Origin: an uncultured Cohaesibacter sp.
Lineage (GTDB): Bacteria; Pseudomonadota; Alphaproteobacteria; Rhizobiales; Cohaesibacteraceae
Reading direction: 5' to 3'
Assembly (NCBI RefSeq): GCF_963678225.1
Contig: NZ_OY782764.1
Span: forward strand, 1,803,001-1,867,000
DNA: 64,000 bases
Shown here: positions 44,601 to 53,881 of the stretch, one piece after another
How positions within the stretch are numbered: the stretch's first letter is position 1
How the letters are laid out: every line of letters starts with the position of its first letter
Notes under the pieces: generated by a model
Told to the model about the DNA's origin: nothing
What the model saw: the letters and a program-made list of their open reading frames with translations, nothing else
Database searches by the model: none
Program-made: the position numbers and the translations under genes

Positions 44601-45177
44601 TGTCCATATCGCCCATATGGTCCACCAGCAGCGTCAGGGCAGCGCTCCATTGCGGGCGTGTTTGCAGCCGTGCGGCTCGCATGACATGAGCCAGCGCCGC
44701 CGCCTGAAGGTCGGCTGCCAGCTGGTCATCGAGAATCTCGAAATGTGCCGGAACATTGGCTTCCAGCGGAAACTGATGTAGCAGCCGTTCGGCAAAGGCA
44801 TGGATGGTCTGGATTTTCAGCCCGCCCGGCGTTTCCAATGCGCGAGCAAACAGGCGCCGTGCCCGCTGCAACTGGGCATCGGTGGGACGTTTGCCATCCA
44901 GTTCGACGAGTTCAGCGCGCAGCTCGTCGTCGCTCAGCTCGGTCCAGCCGGCCAGCAGCTTGAACACGCGGTTCGACATTTCAGCCGCCGCCGCCTTGGT
45001 GAAGGTGAGGCACAGGATCTTGGAAGGTTCGGTGCCTGCCAGCAACAGCCGGATAACGCGGCGGGCGAGCACGAAGGTCTTGCCCGAGCCCGCATTGGCG
45101 CTCACCCATGCGGAATTTTCCGGGTCGGAGGCGCGGGCCTGAGCATCTTTGGTTTCCTGCGGGATTTGCATGGTCAT
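41617..45177 (-). CDS. addA: Double-strand break repair helicase-nuclease AddA
   Basis: UvrD/Rep-family helicase with a C-terminal nuclease, 1186 residues. It forms the AddAB end-processing complex, the alphaproteobacterial counterpart of RecBCD. Walker A is 'SANAGSGKTFVLARRV' near residue 30, followed by 'LCLTFTKAAAAEM', Walker B 'HILVDEAQDTNPYQWEII', 'VGDEKQSIYSFQGAEP', 'VMTVHGSKGLEAPIVFLVD' and 'EEEYLRLLYVGMTRAEDRLYL'. The nuclease motif 'VTIVDYKTNR' is near residue 1115. ATG 45177 is chosen because GGGAGG precedes it and the addB stop is 3 bases away; an upstream in-frame start would overlap addB by about 30 bases. Confidence 0.96.
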   Translation of the reverse strand: MTMQIPQETKDAQARASDPENSAWVSANAGSGKTFVLARRVIRLLLAGTEPSKILCLTFTKAAAAEMSNRVFKLLAGWTELSDDELRAELVELDGKRPTDAQLQRARRLFARALETPGGLKIQTIHAFAERLLHQFPLEANVPAHFEILDDQLAADLQAAALAHVMRAARLQTRPQWSAALTLLVDHMGDMDIQNALISLVYDREGFGRFMEGGESSEAGAGSTGLDAAVANLARTLGLSGTDSIEALEADIPFGPFFPASYLGELAPLFETGGKRDKAQASLMRGLLARPPLSEQTRLWLELFRKKDGAAKSLSYTASKKMLEGDLGLADAIEREQMRLDALFDKRNALITLEVSRALFTLAEGVIGYYQRAKAVRGLMDFEDLIMKAAQMLRPVRAAAWVHYKLDQGIDHILVDEAQDTNPYQWEIIQRLGEEFFSGDSAREVNRTVFAVGDEKQSIYSFQGAEPKWFAYMRDFFRTRAKAADKPFHDIKLRLSFRSTPHVLKSVDQVFSSAATYEALSSDKERTDHEPIRGRDPGLVEIWPLHEPIEQEMDEDWAKPLDAQGEADPQVRLAQDIAKTIHHWLESGQHLEGNGRKISAGDVLILVRKRGAFVTAVNRALKEAGLPVAGADRLALLDHIAVQDLLALGDVMLLPEDDLSLAAVLRSPLFGLSEERLFDLAYEPGGRHTSLWDCLRKRADSTAPQDADFVEIFAHLSRWQGQVDFQPPFDFFAQILGPEGKRRAFIERLGPEADEVIDELLSRALDFEKKQTPNLQAFLASMRQGGAEIKRDMGAAEGQIRVMTVHGSKGLEAPIVFLVDGTGKPASASHHPHLVELEAADGGPAMMAWKAPAANQPSPVASSLGKLDAESEEEYLRLLYVGMTRAEDRLYLCGFAGVRGPAENCWYEVARRALSDHLEEVPHPVTGDPIHRWHLEGRFQERPVDNPKPLSGGKEAPDLPAWITQPASKPPSPMAFLQPSKAAEKIEGDQGAMQLVASGPSRSLVHDWEPRRRGTVIHALIEHLPQVSESERQKAGLAYLSHVAKDMSLQSCKAILEEVLQLLSRPELAALFSPQGLAEVSIAGMVTIHGEEHTVSGQIDRLLVGKHSVTIVDYKTNRLVPQSPEEAPLAYRTQMALYARLLAPLYPGKTVETLLLWTAEPSIMAVPEALRQSALDEIGVNRPIAP

Positions 45178-45179
45178 CT

Positions 45180-48100
45180 CTATTCCTCCCCGCCTTGCTG
45201 CGACCATTCCTTGACGCGCGCCAGATGATCATAGGGGCTTTCGAACCGCTCGAACATGGGTCGCGCCCGCGATGGATAGCTCTTGGCCGGATCATCATAG
45301 GCGGTGATCAGGGCCAGCAGGCGCTTGCCGATCAGCTCGACAATGTCCTCGGCGGCGTAATCCTTCTCCACTCCCGGCTTGCGTTCGCCTGCCTTGCGAC
45401 CGCCGGAAAGGCGTATCCAGACCATATCGCCCACTTCTATGCCGCGCGGAATGGCCTCGAAGCCGCCAAGCTTGGCCATATAGCCTTCCAGTGCCAACTG
45501 CGGCGCAAAGCCGGGCAACACCTGCTTGGCAGAAGGGGGCTGTCCGGTCTTGAAGTCGATCACCTCAAGCCGGTCATCCTTGGTAATGTCCAGTCGGTCG
45601 GCCCGTCCTCGCAGCACAAAATCTCCCCCGCGCACCGGCAGGGTGATGCGACCTGATATCTCGGCATGGCGGCCAGCAACAGTGTTCTCGCGCTCGGCCT
45701 CCCATTCCAGAATGAACCAGCGGGCGATGCGCTCAAAGCGGGGCCACCAGAAGGCCAACAGATCAGGGAAATTTTCCCATTGGGCAAAGGCTTCCCGTCC
45801 CATATCCAAAAGGCATTCAACCGCCGTTTCATCAAAGGGGCCCGTCCAATCCTGTGTGAAGCGGCCAAGTATGTCGTGAATGATCGAGCCTTTTTCCGCG
45901 CCGCCCGGTGCCGAGCCGATGGGGTCGAGATCTCTCAGACCCAGCACATGCTTGGCATAAAGGGCATAAGGGTCGCGCACCCATGTCTCGATTTCTGTGA
46001 CCGAAAGCGAGCGCGGCCTTGCTTCCAGCGGCGGGCAGGGGGCTGGGCGTTTAAGAGTAATCTGCGCGCGCGCGGCATCCAGCTGTTCGGCCCATCGTTT
46101 CAGCTCAGCGCCCTTTTCATGCATGGCATGGCGGGCATCGGAACCGGCAACCGCTTCAAGGCGCTGCAGCCAACGGCTGGGCACAGTGGGTTCACCGCCG
46201 GTCTTGAGCGCACGGATCAGCACGACTTCGCTGCGTCCCATGGCTTGTGCAAAGTCATGGGCGGCGAGCCCGATCCGGCGTTCGGGCGGCTCGAGCTTCA
46301 TTTGCGCGCGCATCGGACGCGATAGCCACGCGTCTGTTTTGGTCTCTGCGGGCCATGACCCTTCATTGAGGCCACCAATAACCACCCGATCCACATCCAG
46401 AAGTCGCGCTTCCAACGTGCCGAGTAACTGAATGCGCGGATCGCCCTCGCCATGGGAGAGCACCGTTTCACCAGACATCATGGCCACCAGAAATGGCTCC
46501 AGATCCTGAGGTGAAAGGTCGGACGAAATACTCGCTGCCAGCGAGGCGCGATCGAAGAAATCTTGAATGGAGCGCCCGGCAGCTTCGTCATACAGACGGT
46601 CAGGCAGGCCGTCCTTGTCCATCGCAACAGCCTCAACGGCGGAGATGACTCCTGCCAGCCACTCACCAAAGGAAGGCTCTTCTTCTGCATCCATCAATGA
46701 GATCAGCGGTGCGATTGCCTCCGAAAAACGCTCGAGAAGATGCGCAGCAATCTGCCAGACTTCCGGCAGAGCAATATGGGCGCCGAGTTTTTCCAGCTCT
46801 TTGGCTTGCTTGCGGGCAAATTCATCGAGCAGAGGCTTCAACCCGTCGCCAAGACGCGGGCCACGCAAAACGCGCAATTCCAGAAAGCGGGCTGCACGGC
46901 GTACATCGGGCCGCGGCATGCCAAAAGAGGCGAGCGGGTGCTTCATCAACGAGAGCAGCTTGACCGGATCAAAGCCGCTGACCACACAGTCGATCATCAG
47001 GCGCATGAGCAAAGCTGGCGGCGTCTCGGCAAGGGGCATACCGGCGGTGTCTTCCACATTGACGCCCCAGCGCTTGAGCTCCAGCAGCACACGACGGGCC
47101 AATGCACGATCAGGTGTTACCAACGCGGTGCGGGCGTCGGGTCGCTCGAGAACTTCGCGCAAAGCCAACGCGGCGATGCGGGCTTCTTCCTGCTCGTTGT
47201 TCGCTTCGGCCATCGTCACACCCGCAAGGGCAGCGGCGCGGTCTGCAAGAGATAGGGTTTCAAGGCTTGAGCGCCAATGCTCCGTGGTTTCGGCGGGGCG
47301 CAGGGCTTCGCTTACCAGCTTTTCTCTTAAGGCCAGTAGGGCAGATACGGCGCCCAAGCTGACCACATCCGTGCGCTTGAGGGCCATGCGGTCGAGCATT
47401 TGCTTAAGGTTGAACTGGGGATGACCGGCGGCAGGTTCGGTTTGCCCCAACTCGGGATGCAGGTGGCCGATGGCCTGCCAGCTTTCCTCGTCGAGATCCT
47501 TGTCGAGACCGGGCAGGATGAGCGCCCCTTTGGGGTGGCGCGCCACTGCTTCCAGCAAGTCGGCAGTGGCGGGAATGGAGCCGGTAGAGCCTGCCGCGAT
47601 GACAGGCCCGTCATATTGCTCGATGGCCATGATCTCGGCAGCAAGCACAGCGTTGCGCCGCTCCACCGGATCAACCAGTTCCAGTCCCTTGAGATGCTCA
47701 GGCCATGTGGCTGTGGCGATCTTGAGAAATTCAAGGCTCATCTGCCAGAAGGCGCCGTAATCTTCGGGCACTAGATTGTCCAGATAGGCCCAGTCGGAGC
47801 GTTCGCGATGCACGGCGTCAATGAGCGCCAGAAGGTCAATCGCCAGATAGGCGGCATCTGTGGGGCGCCCGGATACATGCAAAGGCTGATCCGGCCCAAG
47901 CGCCAGAACCTGACGGGCCACCGTCTCGGCCCAGTGATGCACAAGCCGAGTCATCGTCAGGCGGCGCTCTACGCTGTCCATCGCGGTTGGCAAATGGCGA
48001 AAGTCCTCGCCGCCACTGGCTGCCACCTTGAAGGGCAGAAGATCCTCTTCTGCATCCCCGATTACATGGATCTTGGGAAGAATGGCACTTTGCCATCCAC

Positions 48101-48302
48101 GCTTTCGCAAATGGGGCAGAAAGGCGTCCTTGAGCGCATCGGCGGTGCGCCGTGTGGGCACATAGATAATGGCGCGTCCCAAATCGGAAGGATTCTCGGC
48201 GCTGAAGCCCTCAATCAGATGGCCATCAATCAAGGCATCGATCAGAGTGGATAGAAAAGAGCAGGAAGGAGAGATGGTAAAAACTTTTGCTGCGCCGTAC
48301 AT
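45180..48302 (-). CDS. addB: Double-strand break repair protein AddB
   Basis: Nuclease subunit of AddAB, 1040 residues, partner of the AddA encoded 2-3 bases downstream. The N-terminus 'VFTISPSCSFLSTLIDALIDGHL' replaces a proper Walker A, as in other alphaproteobacterial AddB proteins, so this subunit is probably not an active motor. Inactivated helicase motifs are seen ('AIIYVPTRRTADALKDAFL', 'RVVIGGLNEGSWP'). The C-terminal PD-(D/E)xK nuclease is intact: 'VLRGRADRLDITKDDRLEVIDFKTGQPPS' and 'QLALEGYMA'. The iron-sulphur cysteines of Bacillus AddB are not visible. Confidence 0.93.
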   Translation of the reverse strand: MYGAAKVFTISPSCSFLSTLIDALIDGHLIEGFSAENPSDLGRAIIYVPTRRTADALKDAFLPHLRKRGWQSAILPKIHVIGDAEEDLLPFKVAASGGEDFRHLPTAMDSVERRLTMTRLVHHWAETVARQVLALGPDQPLHVSGRPTDAAYLAIDLLALIDAVHRERSDWAYLDNLVPEDYGAFWQMSLEFLKIATATWPEHLKGLELVDPVERRNAVLAAEIMAIEQYDGPVIAAGSTGSIPATADLLEAVARHPKGALILPGLDKDLDEESWQAIGHLHPELGQTEPAAGHPQFNLKQMLDRMALKRTDVVSLGAVSALLALREKLVSEALRPAETTEHWRSSLETLSLADRAAALAGVTMAEANNEQEEARIAALALREVLERPDARTALVTPDRALARRVLLELKRWGVNVEDTAGMPLAETPPALLMRLMIDCVVSGFDPVKLLSLMKHPLASFGMPRPDVRRAARFLELRVLRGPRLGDGLKPLLDEFARKQAKELEKLGAHIALPEVWQIAAHLLERFSEAIAPLISLMDAEEEPSFGEWLAGVISAVEAVAMDKDGLPDRLYDEAAGRSIQDFFDRASLAASISSDLSPQDLEPFLVAMMSGETVLSHGEGDPRIQLLGTLEARLLDVDRVVIGGLNEGSWPAETKTDAWLSRPMRAQMKLEPPERRIGLAAHDFAQAMGRSEVVLIRALKTGGEPTVPSRWLQRLEAVAGSDARHAMHEKGAELKRWAEQLDAARAQITLKRPAPCPPLEARPRSLSVTEIETWVRDPYALYAKHVLGLRDLDPIGSAPGGAEKGSIIHDILGRFTQDWTGPFDETAVECLLDMGREAFAQWENFPDLLAFWWPRFERIARWFILEWEAERENTVAGRHAEISGRITLPVRGGDFVLRGRADRLDITKDDRLEVIDFKTGQPPSAKQVLPGFAPQLALEGYMAKLGGFEAIPRGIEVGDMVWIRLSGGRKAGERKPGVEKDYAAEDIVELIGKRLLALITAYDDPAKSYPSRARPMFERFESPYDHLARVKEWSQQGGEE

Positions 48303-48470
48303 CTGACACTCCCCTTGCTGTTCCTTCGTTTATTCTCCGGATTAGGACCGGCCAGCTCGGCCTAAAGCGAGCCACAAAAACCAATTGGCCGATAGATATC
48401 GGCCAACTGATTCATGTATGGGGTATTTGAAGCCAGATCGCCGCAAGACGCAAGGCGACAGATGCCGAAA

Positions 48471-49214
48471 TCAGGGCAGGCGTCCACCGGTTGCGCTCTC
48501 GGCCAAAGCCCGCTCGGCGCTGCGGATATCACGCGGTGTGCCCACATGCATCCATGTGCCATCCATGATCAGGCCGTAGAGGCGGCCATTTTCAATGGCT
48601 TTGTCAAATTCTGCATTGAGGGAGTGCGAGCCGGCTGGTGCATCCTTGAACAGGCGTGGATGCATAATGGCAGCGCCGCTGTAAACATAAGGGGAGACTT
48701 CGTGGGCCTTGCGGCGACGCAAACGGCCATGCGGGTCGAGCAGAAAATCACCGCGCCCCTTGTAGCCGACTGCCGTTACGGTTGGCGCCAGCAGCAGCAG
48801 GGCGTCCATGGTTTCGTCGATCCAGTAATGGGCCAGAAGGTCGAGATTGGGAACAGACCCTTCCATCCAGAAGCTGTCAGAATTGAGCAGATAGAAGGGA
48901 TCTTCTCCCAGATGGGGCAGCGCCTTGGTCACGCCCCCGCCAGTTTCCAGCAGACCATCACGCTCATCTGAAATGACAATCTCGAATTTGTCATACTGTT
49001 TGACATGAACCTCGATCAAGTCTGCCAGATAATGCACGTTGATAACGGTGCGATCCACACCGGCCCGTTCGAGTGCAGTGAGCGGGCGGTCGATGATCGC
49101 CTTGCCACCTACGGTAATCAGGGGCTTGGGGGTAATCGCAGAAAGGGGTCGCATGCGTTTGCCCATTCCGGCTGCGAGGATCATTCCGGTTTTGGGGCGT
49201 TTGAGCGTGGTCAT
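48471..49214 (-). CDS. murU: N-acetylmuramate alpha-1-phosphate uridylyltransferase-like nucleotidyltransferase (MurU)
   Basis: Nucleotidyltransferase of 247 residues. The Rossmann-like signature 'GMILAAGMGKRMRPLSAITPKPLITVGGKAIIDR' binds nucleotide and Mg2+, followed by 'INVHYLADLIEVHV', 'ISDERDGLLETGGGVTKALPHLGEDPFYLLNSDSFW'. This is the MurU/HddC-like group. MurU makes UDP-MurNAc from MurNAc-1-P in the peptidoglycan recycling route that bypasses MurA, and its partner kinase AmgK is the C-terminal half of the gene just upstream (137 bases). The pairing is strong contextual evidence for MurU over other nucleotidyltransferases. Confidence 0.85.
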   Translation of the reverse strand: MTTLKRPKTGMILAAGMGKRMRPLSAITPKPLITVGGKAIIDRPLTALERAGVDRTVINVHYLADLIEVHVKQYDKFEIVISDERDGLLETGGGVTKALPHLGEDPFYLLNSDSFWMEGSVPNLDLLAHYWIDETMDALLLLAPTVTAVGYKGRGDFLLDPHGRLRRRKAHEVSPYVYSGAAIMHPRLFKDAPAGSHSLNAEFDKAIENGRLYGLIMDGTWMHVGTPRDIRSAERALAESATGGRLP

Positions 49215-49350
49215 GGTTTCGTCCGTGCTTTAGTCTTTATTTTCCCCCGGTGGTGCAACAGGAAGCACCGGGGCTTGGCTGTGGTTATCATGCTATGCGG
49301 TCTCTGTCTGCAAAATCCGGAGACAAGGTTAAATGCTTCGCAAACAAGCG

Positions 49351-50982
49351 TCAGACAGAAGAAGGCGGCATCAGCTGTTCGGCCTGATACCAGCTATGTA
49401 GAGTCTCCAAAAGAGGGTGGTCCATGCTGCGCGCCAGATAGGCAAGGCTGCGCGGGATGTGGGATAGGTAAGCGGTGCGCCCGGCTTCATTGGCCGCTCG
49501 GGAAAAGGCGCCGAGATTTTTCGAAATGCGCTGGGCAGCAGCAAGATGGTAGGCTTCGTCAAAAGCCGCGCTTTGGGCGTCGTCTAGAGCACGGCTGGTC
49601 TTGTAAAGCGCGAGCATCTTGTCGGCAAGCGAAGCGGGAATGGTAACGCGGGCATCCATGCAAAGAGCCGCAAGGTCGTAGGCGTTCGGACCGATGAGGC
49701 AATCCTGAAAATCGATGAAACCGATGCGCTCCTCACCTTGTTCCTCTGCCTCTCTCAGCCAGAAACAGTTGGGATCCTGCACATCGCGCAAAACGAGCAC
49801 GGGCTCCGCTTCTACGAGCCGGTCAAGCAGTGGCGACCAGAGAGCCTTGAAGGCTGTCCGCTTGGCTTGAGGGCAGGGGGCGCCGTGGATATGAGGCCAG
49901 TAATGGTCGAGAAAAACATCCAGCTCGACTTCGAAGGCCGCCTTGTCATAGCGGGACAATGTATGTTGTCCTCCAGAGCCATCAAACACGTCGGGCAGAG
50001 GCCTTTGATGCAGGGCTGCCAGCGCGGTGACCGTTGCCATATAGCGGGCTTCTACCGGTGCTTCCGGTCCTTCGGCGAGGGTCATGGCGCCAAAGTCTTC
50101 CCACAACATCAAGCCTTCATCGAGCGCAACACCATAGCGTTTGGGAACCCGCAGCCCCATGGCCTCCAACCCCTCGCTGATAGAGAGCATCGGGGCGAGG
50201 CGGGTTACGCGATGGGCGACCAGATCATAAAGACGGCCATCCACAAGCTTTGGGCCCGGCTGGCGCTCGGGCATATCCATCAGGATGGCAGCTTGAGGGC
50301 TATCGCTTTTGCTCGGAGCCCCCTGAGTTGAGAGCTCGGTTTCATTACTCTCCCCCGTCAGATCTTCCGCATGCCGGACTCGATCATAAGTGCGCGGGGA
50401 CAGATCCGAGGCGATCGGCTTGCGCAAGGCATCGCCCCAACCGGCATCAATCAGCAGCTGACGCTTGGCACAAAGGCGCTGGATGCGTTCACCCCAGCGG
50501 GCATCACCGGAAAGGGTCAGATGGCGTGCATCATCGCTTTGAGAGGGAACAAAGGACAGCCAAAGGGTCGAGGCTGGCATCAGATCATCCGCCCGATCGG
50601 GCCATTCCACAAGGGCGGCGCCCGTCTCCCAGGCTTCCTCGAAGCCGATCTCATAGAGTTCTTCACTGTCGCTGATTCGGTATAGATCGAAATGAAACAG
50701 CTCCAGCTCTTCGTCACCGAAGGCGATGTCATATCCCTGCACCAGAGTGAAGGTCGGGCTAGGCACTTCCATGAAGGGATCATCCGCGCGTGCGCGAAGC
50801 AGGGCGCGGGCAAAAAAGCTCTTGCCCATACCCAAATCCCCTTCCAGCGCAAGCACATCACCACATGCGAGCAGCGGTGCAATATCCGCAGCCAGAGCGG
50901 CGCTTGCGGCCTCAGATAACTGGTCAAAGGTAAAAGACCAATCAGAGCTGTTATGGAAAGAAGAGGATGTTTGGTCAGCCAT
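49351..50982 (-). CDS. Fusion of TsaE (t6A synthesis ATPase) and AmgK-like MurNAc/GlcNAc kinase
   Basis: Two-domain protein of 543 residues. The N-terminal domain (about 1-150) is TsaE, with P-loop 'LALEGDLGMGKSFFARALL', 'VPSPTFTLVQGYD' and 'FHFDLYRISDSEELYEIGFEE'; it drives the TsaBDE complex that makes tRNA t6A37. After a linker (about 150-215) the C-terminal domain (about 220-540) is an aminoglycoside-phosphotransferase-like kinase with 'VLVLRDVQDPNCFWL' (R-D-x-x-x-x-N catalytic loop) and 'GFIDFQDCLIGPNAYDLAAL' (metal motif), as in AmgK. ATG 50982 is the family start; an upstream in-frame start adds 17 unconserved residues. The same fusion is known in Rhizobiales. It is followed by murU. 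Confidence 0.88.
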   Translation of the reverse strand: MADQTSSSFHNSSDWSFTFDQLSEAASAALAADIAPLLACGDVLALEGDLGMGKSFFARALLRARADDPFMEVPSPTFTLVQGYDIAFGDEELELFHFDLYRISDSEELYEIGFEEAWETGAALVEWPDRADDLMPASTLWLSFVPSQSDDARHLTLSGDARWGERIQRLCAKRQLLIDAGWGDALRKPIASDLSPRTYDRVRHAEDLTGESNETELSTQGAPSKSDSPQAAILMDMPERQPGPKLVDGRLYDLVAHRVTRLAPMLSISEGLEAMGLRVPKRYGVALDEGLMLWEDFGAMTLAEGPEAPVEARYMATVTALAALHQRPLPDVFDGSGGQHTLSRYDKAAFEVELDVFLDHYWPHIHGAPCPQAKRTAFKALWSPLLDRLVEAEPVLVLRDVQDPNCFWLREAEEQGEERIGFIDFQDCLIGPNAYDLAALCMDARVTIPASLADKMLALYKTSRALDDAQSAAFDEAYHLAAAQRISKNLGAFSRAANEAGRTAYLSHIPRSLAYLARSMDHPLLETLHSWYQAEQLMPPSSV

Positions 50983-51184
50983 CAGGCACCCTGCTATCAG
51001 CGCGACGAAAATGCAAAGCCATGTTCTGGGCACTGGATATAGCAGGAATGGGGAGCTTGTCGACTCTTATGGTGAAAAACTACAAGCCGCTTGCGGCATG
51101 TGAGCCATGAGCAAGACGCTCATCGTCTTGTTGCGCCTTGAGCGGTTGGTCTAACCGCCCGAGGCAAAGGGCCGCCGGAGCTTG

Positions 51185-53881
51185 TTATTCTGCAGCGGCA
51201 GTCGTGGATTGGGCGTCTATTTGAGGGTCAATGGGAAAGCTACAGATTACGCTCGTACCCTTTCCCTCATTGCTGGAGATCGTCACTTTACCCCCATGCA
51301 GTTCCACAAAACTCTTCACAATTGATAGTCCCAGGCCCGCTCCGCCGCGATTCGTCTCTGTCGTGCGGCTCTCGAAGCGATCAAAGGCCGAACCGAGATA
51401 TTCCTCAGGCATGCCGCAGCCGTGATCGGACACGGTGAAAATGATGTCGCTCGGCGTGCGCTCGGCTACGATGGAAATCGACGATTCTGGGTCGGAGAAG
51501 GAAATCGCATTCGAGATCAGGTTAAAGAGCACCTGCCGCACCCGCTTGGGATCGCCTTTGAACTGCCCCATACTTTCGGCAACCGAGATATCGAGATGGA
51601 TATTCTTTTCCGCCAGCCTGTCCTGAAGCCCTTCTGCGGCGGCGCGAATGGAATCAACCGGATCCACCTCTGCCAGCTCCAGCACGACGATGCCTGCATC
51701 AATGGTCGCCAGATCGAGAATATCGTTGACGATGGCCAACAGCGACGAACTGGACGTCATGATATGATCGGTATATTCGCGCTGACGCTCATTGAGCGAG
51801 CCGAAGGACTCGCTGGTGAGCAGTTCGGTGAAACCGATAATGTTGGTCAGCGGCGAGCGCAGCTCGTAGGAAACATGCTGGATGAAGGTGTTCTTGAGTT
51901 GGTCGGCGGCCAGCAGCGCTTCGTTGCGTTCCTGCAGGCTTCTCTCGACGGTAACATTGCCCGTTACATCAACAAAGGTCATCATGGTCGCGCCATCGGG
52001 CAGCGGAATAGAGGCATAGTCAAGGAAGCGACCGTCGATGCAGTCCATGCGGCCCATAACGCCTTCGCGTTTGTCTTCCAGCCCGACGACGCTGCCGATC
52101 AATGTGGCCCACACCTTGGTGGAATCATATTTGCGGCGGCACAGCTCCAGAACGGCGGCAACATGCGGCTCGCCTTCCAGCTGGTCTTCCTGAAAGTCCC
52201 AAAGGCGGCTGAAGGCCGGGTTGGACATGCGCAGGCGACCATCCGAGCCGAACACCACAACCCCGTCATTGAGATGGTCCAGCGTTTCGCTCTGCATACG
52301 GATAAGGGCATTGTAGCGCTTTTCCAGATCCAGCCGTTCGGTGACATTCTCAAAGATATAGATGACACCCGCATCCGGATTGGGCGCAGCAATGACGCGC
52401 AGGGACTGACCATCTGGCAGATGCCACCAATGCTCATGGGCTTCCACATCGCGATAGGACGAGAGGAATTTCTTCTTCCATTCGTGGAAATTGGCCTGCT
52501 CGGGCAGGCTGCGATTGATGCGCAGTTTTTCCAGAATGGCATTCTCGTCGGGGTTGCTGTCAAGGAATGCCGGGTCCAGATTGAATTGGCTGCTGTAAGC
52601 GGCATTGTAGAATTGCAACTGCTGGGATGAATCAAAAATGGCCACCGGAGTGGTCAGTTGATCCAACGTATTGGCATAGAACAGATGCATGCGATCCAGC
52701 GCCTTCTCGGCAGATTCCAGATCGGATACATCTGTCGCGATGCCAACAGAGCCCGGATGCAAATAGATATCCGTAACATCGAAGATCTTGCGCTTGCCTT
52801 CGGCGATAATCGGCAGGCGTTTGATGGCCAGATCCTTGTCACGGCCAGCCTCGTTGCGGCGTTCGTGGATCTGCAAAACAGCTTCCCGTCCGCGCTGGTC
52901 GAGCAGCTCGGACTGGTCTTCCAGAACGGTTTCCAGATCAGCTCCATCTACCGCCTTCACATAGGCATCATTGGCCCAGGTCAGTTGGCCTTCTTCATCG
53001 CGAGACCAGACAGGCATAGGCATGGAGTTGAGTAGTGTGCTCATCCGGGTCAGTTCTTTGCGCTGGCGAGCCGCATCATGCTCAAGCCGAACACGATCAT
53101 GCTCATCGCCTTCCAGAACGCGCAGTTGCACCAGCGCCCGTCCGCCAGAGGTGCGGCCACGGAATTCGACAAGGTTGCCATTCAGCGTCTGGGCCGACTG
53201 GACAAAGCGCTGCCCCGTTGCACGAAGCTTGGCAATGGCCGCTTCGATGTCCTGCACGCTGTCGATCTGCAGCCAGTTGCCAAAGGCGAGAATGGCGTTG
53301 CCCACGGGCAGCAGATGATCATTGCTGACCAGATTTCCAATGACTACAGGCTGCTCCTGATTGCCATTCCAGATGATCATCAACTGATCTGTGGCATCCA
53401 GAAGGCTTTCCGAGCGGTCCAGCTTGGTCTGCAAAGTCTGGATCGCTTCCATGGCATTGATCAGGCGTTCGCGACTGCGCCGCCGTTCGCGCATGACGGC
53501 CCACCCGGCAATCAGCACAAAGATTGTCAGGGCGCAGATAAGTGCAAGGCCGAGCATTTCCCATTGTAGCGGGTTGCCACCAAAGGATTCTGTGAGCGAA
53601 GAGGTGGGGCGTTCGACAAGGGCAGGGATGGACGGCAACAGCTCTCCGGCCACCAGTTTCTGTTGGGCTGCATCAGACAGAGGGGCGGCAGCCTCCTCGG
53701 CCTGGGCCAAAGCTGAGGCAGGGAAAAGGCTGGAAATGGCCACCAGGGTCAGAAAAAAGCGGAACGAAGGGGAAGAGGATGCGTCTCGCGATGAAAGGCC
53801 CTTGGATGAATAAGGACTGGCCTTGGATCTACCGAGACGATGGGTTTTTATTATATCTCCGAACAGGCCGTTTTTCGGCAT
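51185..53881 (-). CDS. divL: DivL-like PAS sensor kinase with Tyr at the phospho-acceptor position
   Basis: 898-residue inner-membrane signalling protein. It has an N-terminal secretion-like hydrophobic segment ('FFLTLVAISSLFPASALA'), a periplasmic part, a transmembrane helix ('MLGLALICALTIFVLIAGWAVM') and then several PAS domains (about 280-640). The DHp helix follows with 'FIQHVSYELRSPLTNIIGFTELL', and the HATPase domain has 'VLFNLISNAISF', 'VSDHGCGMP' and 'GGAGLGLSIVKSFVELHGG'. In place of S-H-E-L-R there is S-Y-E-L-R, with Tyr at codon 51866-51868 (residue 672). That substitution defines DivL of the CtrA cell-cycle pathway. ATG 53881 has AAGGA 8 bases upstream; an open frame reaches 53926 without a ribosome site. 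Confidence 0.88.
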   Translation of the reverse strand: MPKNGLFGDIIKTHRLGRSKASPYSSKGLSSRDASSSPSFRFFLTLVAISSLFPASALAQAEEAAAPLSDAAQQKLVAGELLPSIPALVERPTSSLTESFGGNPLQWEMLGLALICALTIFVLIAGWAVMRERRRSRERLINAMEAIQTLQTKLDRSESLLDATDQLMIIWNGNQEQPVVIGNLVSNDHLLPVGNAILAFGNWLQIDSVQDIEAAIAKLRATGQRFVQSAQTLNGNLVEFRGRTSGGRALVQLRVLEGDEHDRVRLEHDAARQRKELTRMSTLLNSMPMPVWSRDEEGQLTWANDAYVKAVDGADLETVLEDQSELLDQRGREAVLQIHERRNEAGRDKDLAIKRLPIIAEGKRKIFDVTDIYLHPGSVGIATDVSDLESAEKALDRMHLFYANTLDQLTTPVAIFDSSQQLQFYNAAYSSQFNLDPAFLDSNPDENAILEKLRINRSLPEQANFHEWKKKFLSSYRDVEAHEHWWHLPDGQSLRVIAAPNPDAGVIYIFENVTERLDLEKRYNALIRMQSETLDHLNDGVVVFGSDGRLRMSNPAFSRLWDFQEDQLEGEPHVAAVLELCRRKYDSTKVWATLIGSVVGLEDKREGVMGRMDCIDGRFLDYASIPLPDGATMMTFVDVTGNVTVERSLQERNEALLAADQLKNTFIQHVSYELRSPLTNIIGFTELLTSESFGSLNERQREYTDHIMTSSSSLLAIVNDILDLATIDAGIVVLELAEVDPVDSIRAAAEGLQDRLAEKNIHLDISVAESMGQFKGDPKRVRQVLFNLISNAISFSDPESSISIVAERTPSDIIFTVSDHGCGMPEEYLGSAFDRFESRTTETNRGGAGLGLSIVKSFVELHGGKVTISSNEGKGTSVICSFPIDPQIDAQSTTAAAE

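Noticed and set aside
51422-52630. 402-codon open frame antisense to the DivL-like gene
   Set aside because: No domain, no ribosome site, and the kinase motifs on the other strand are unambiguous.
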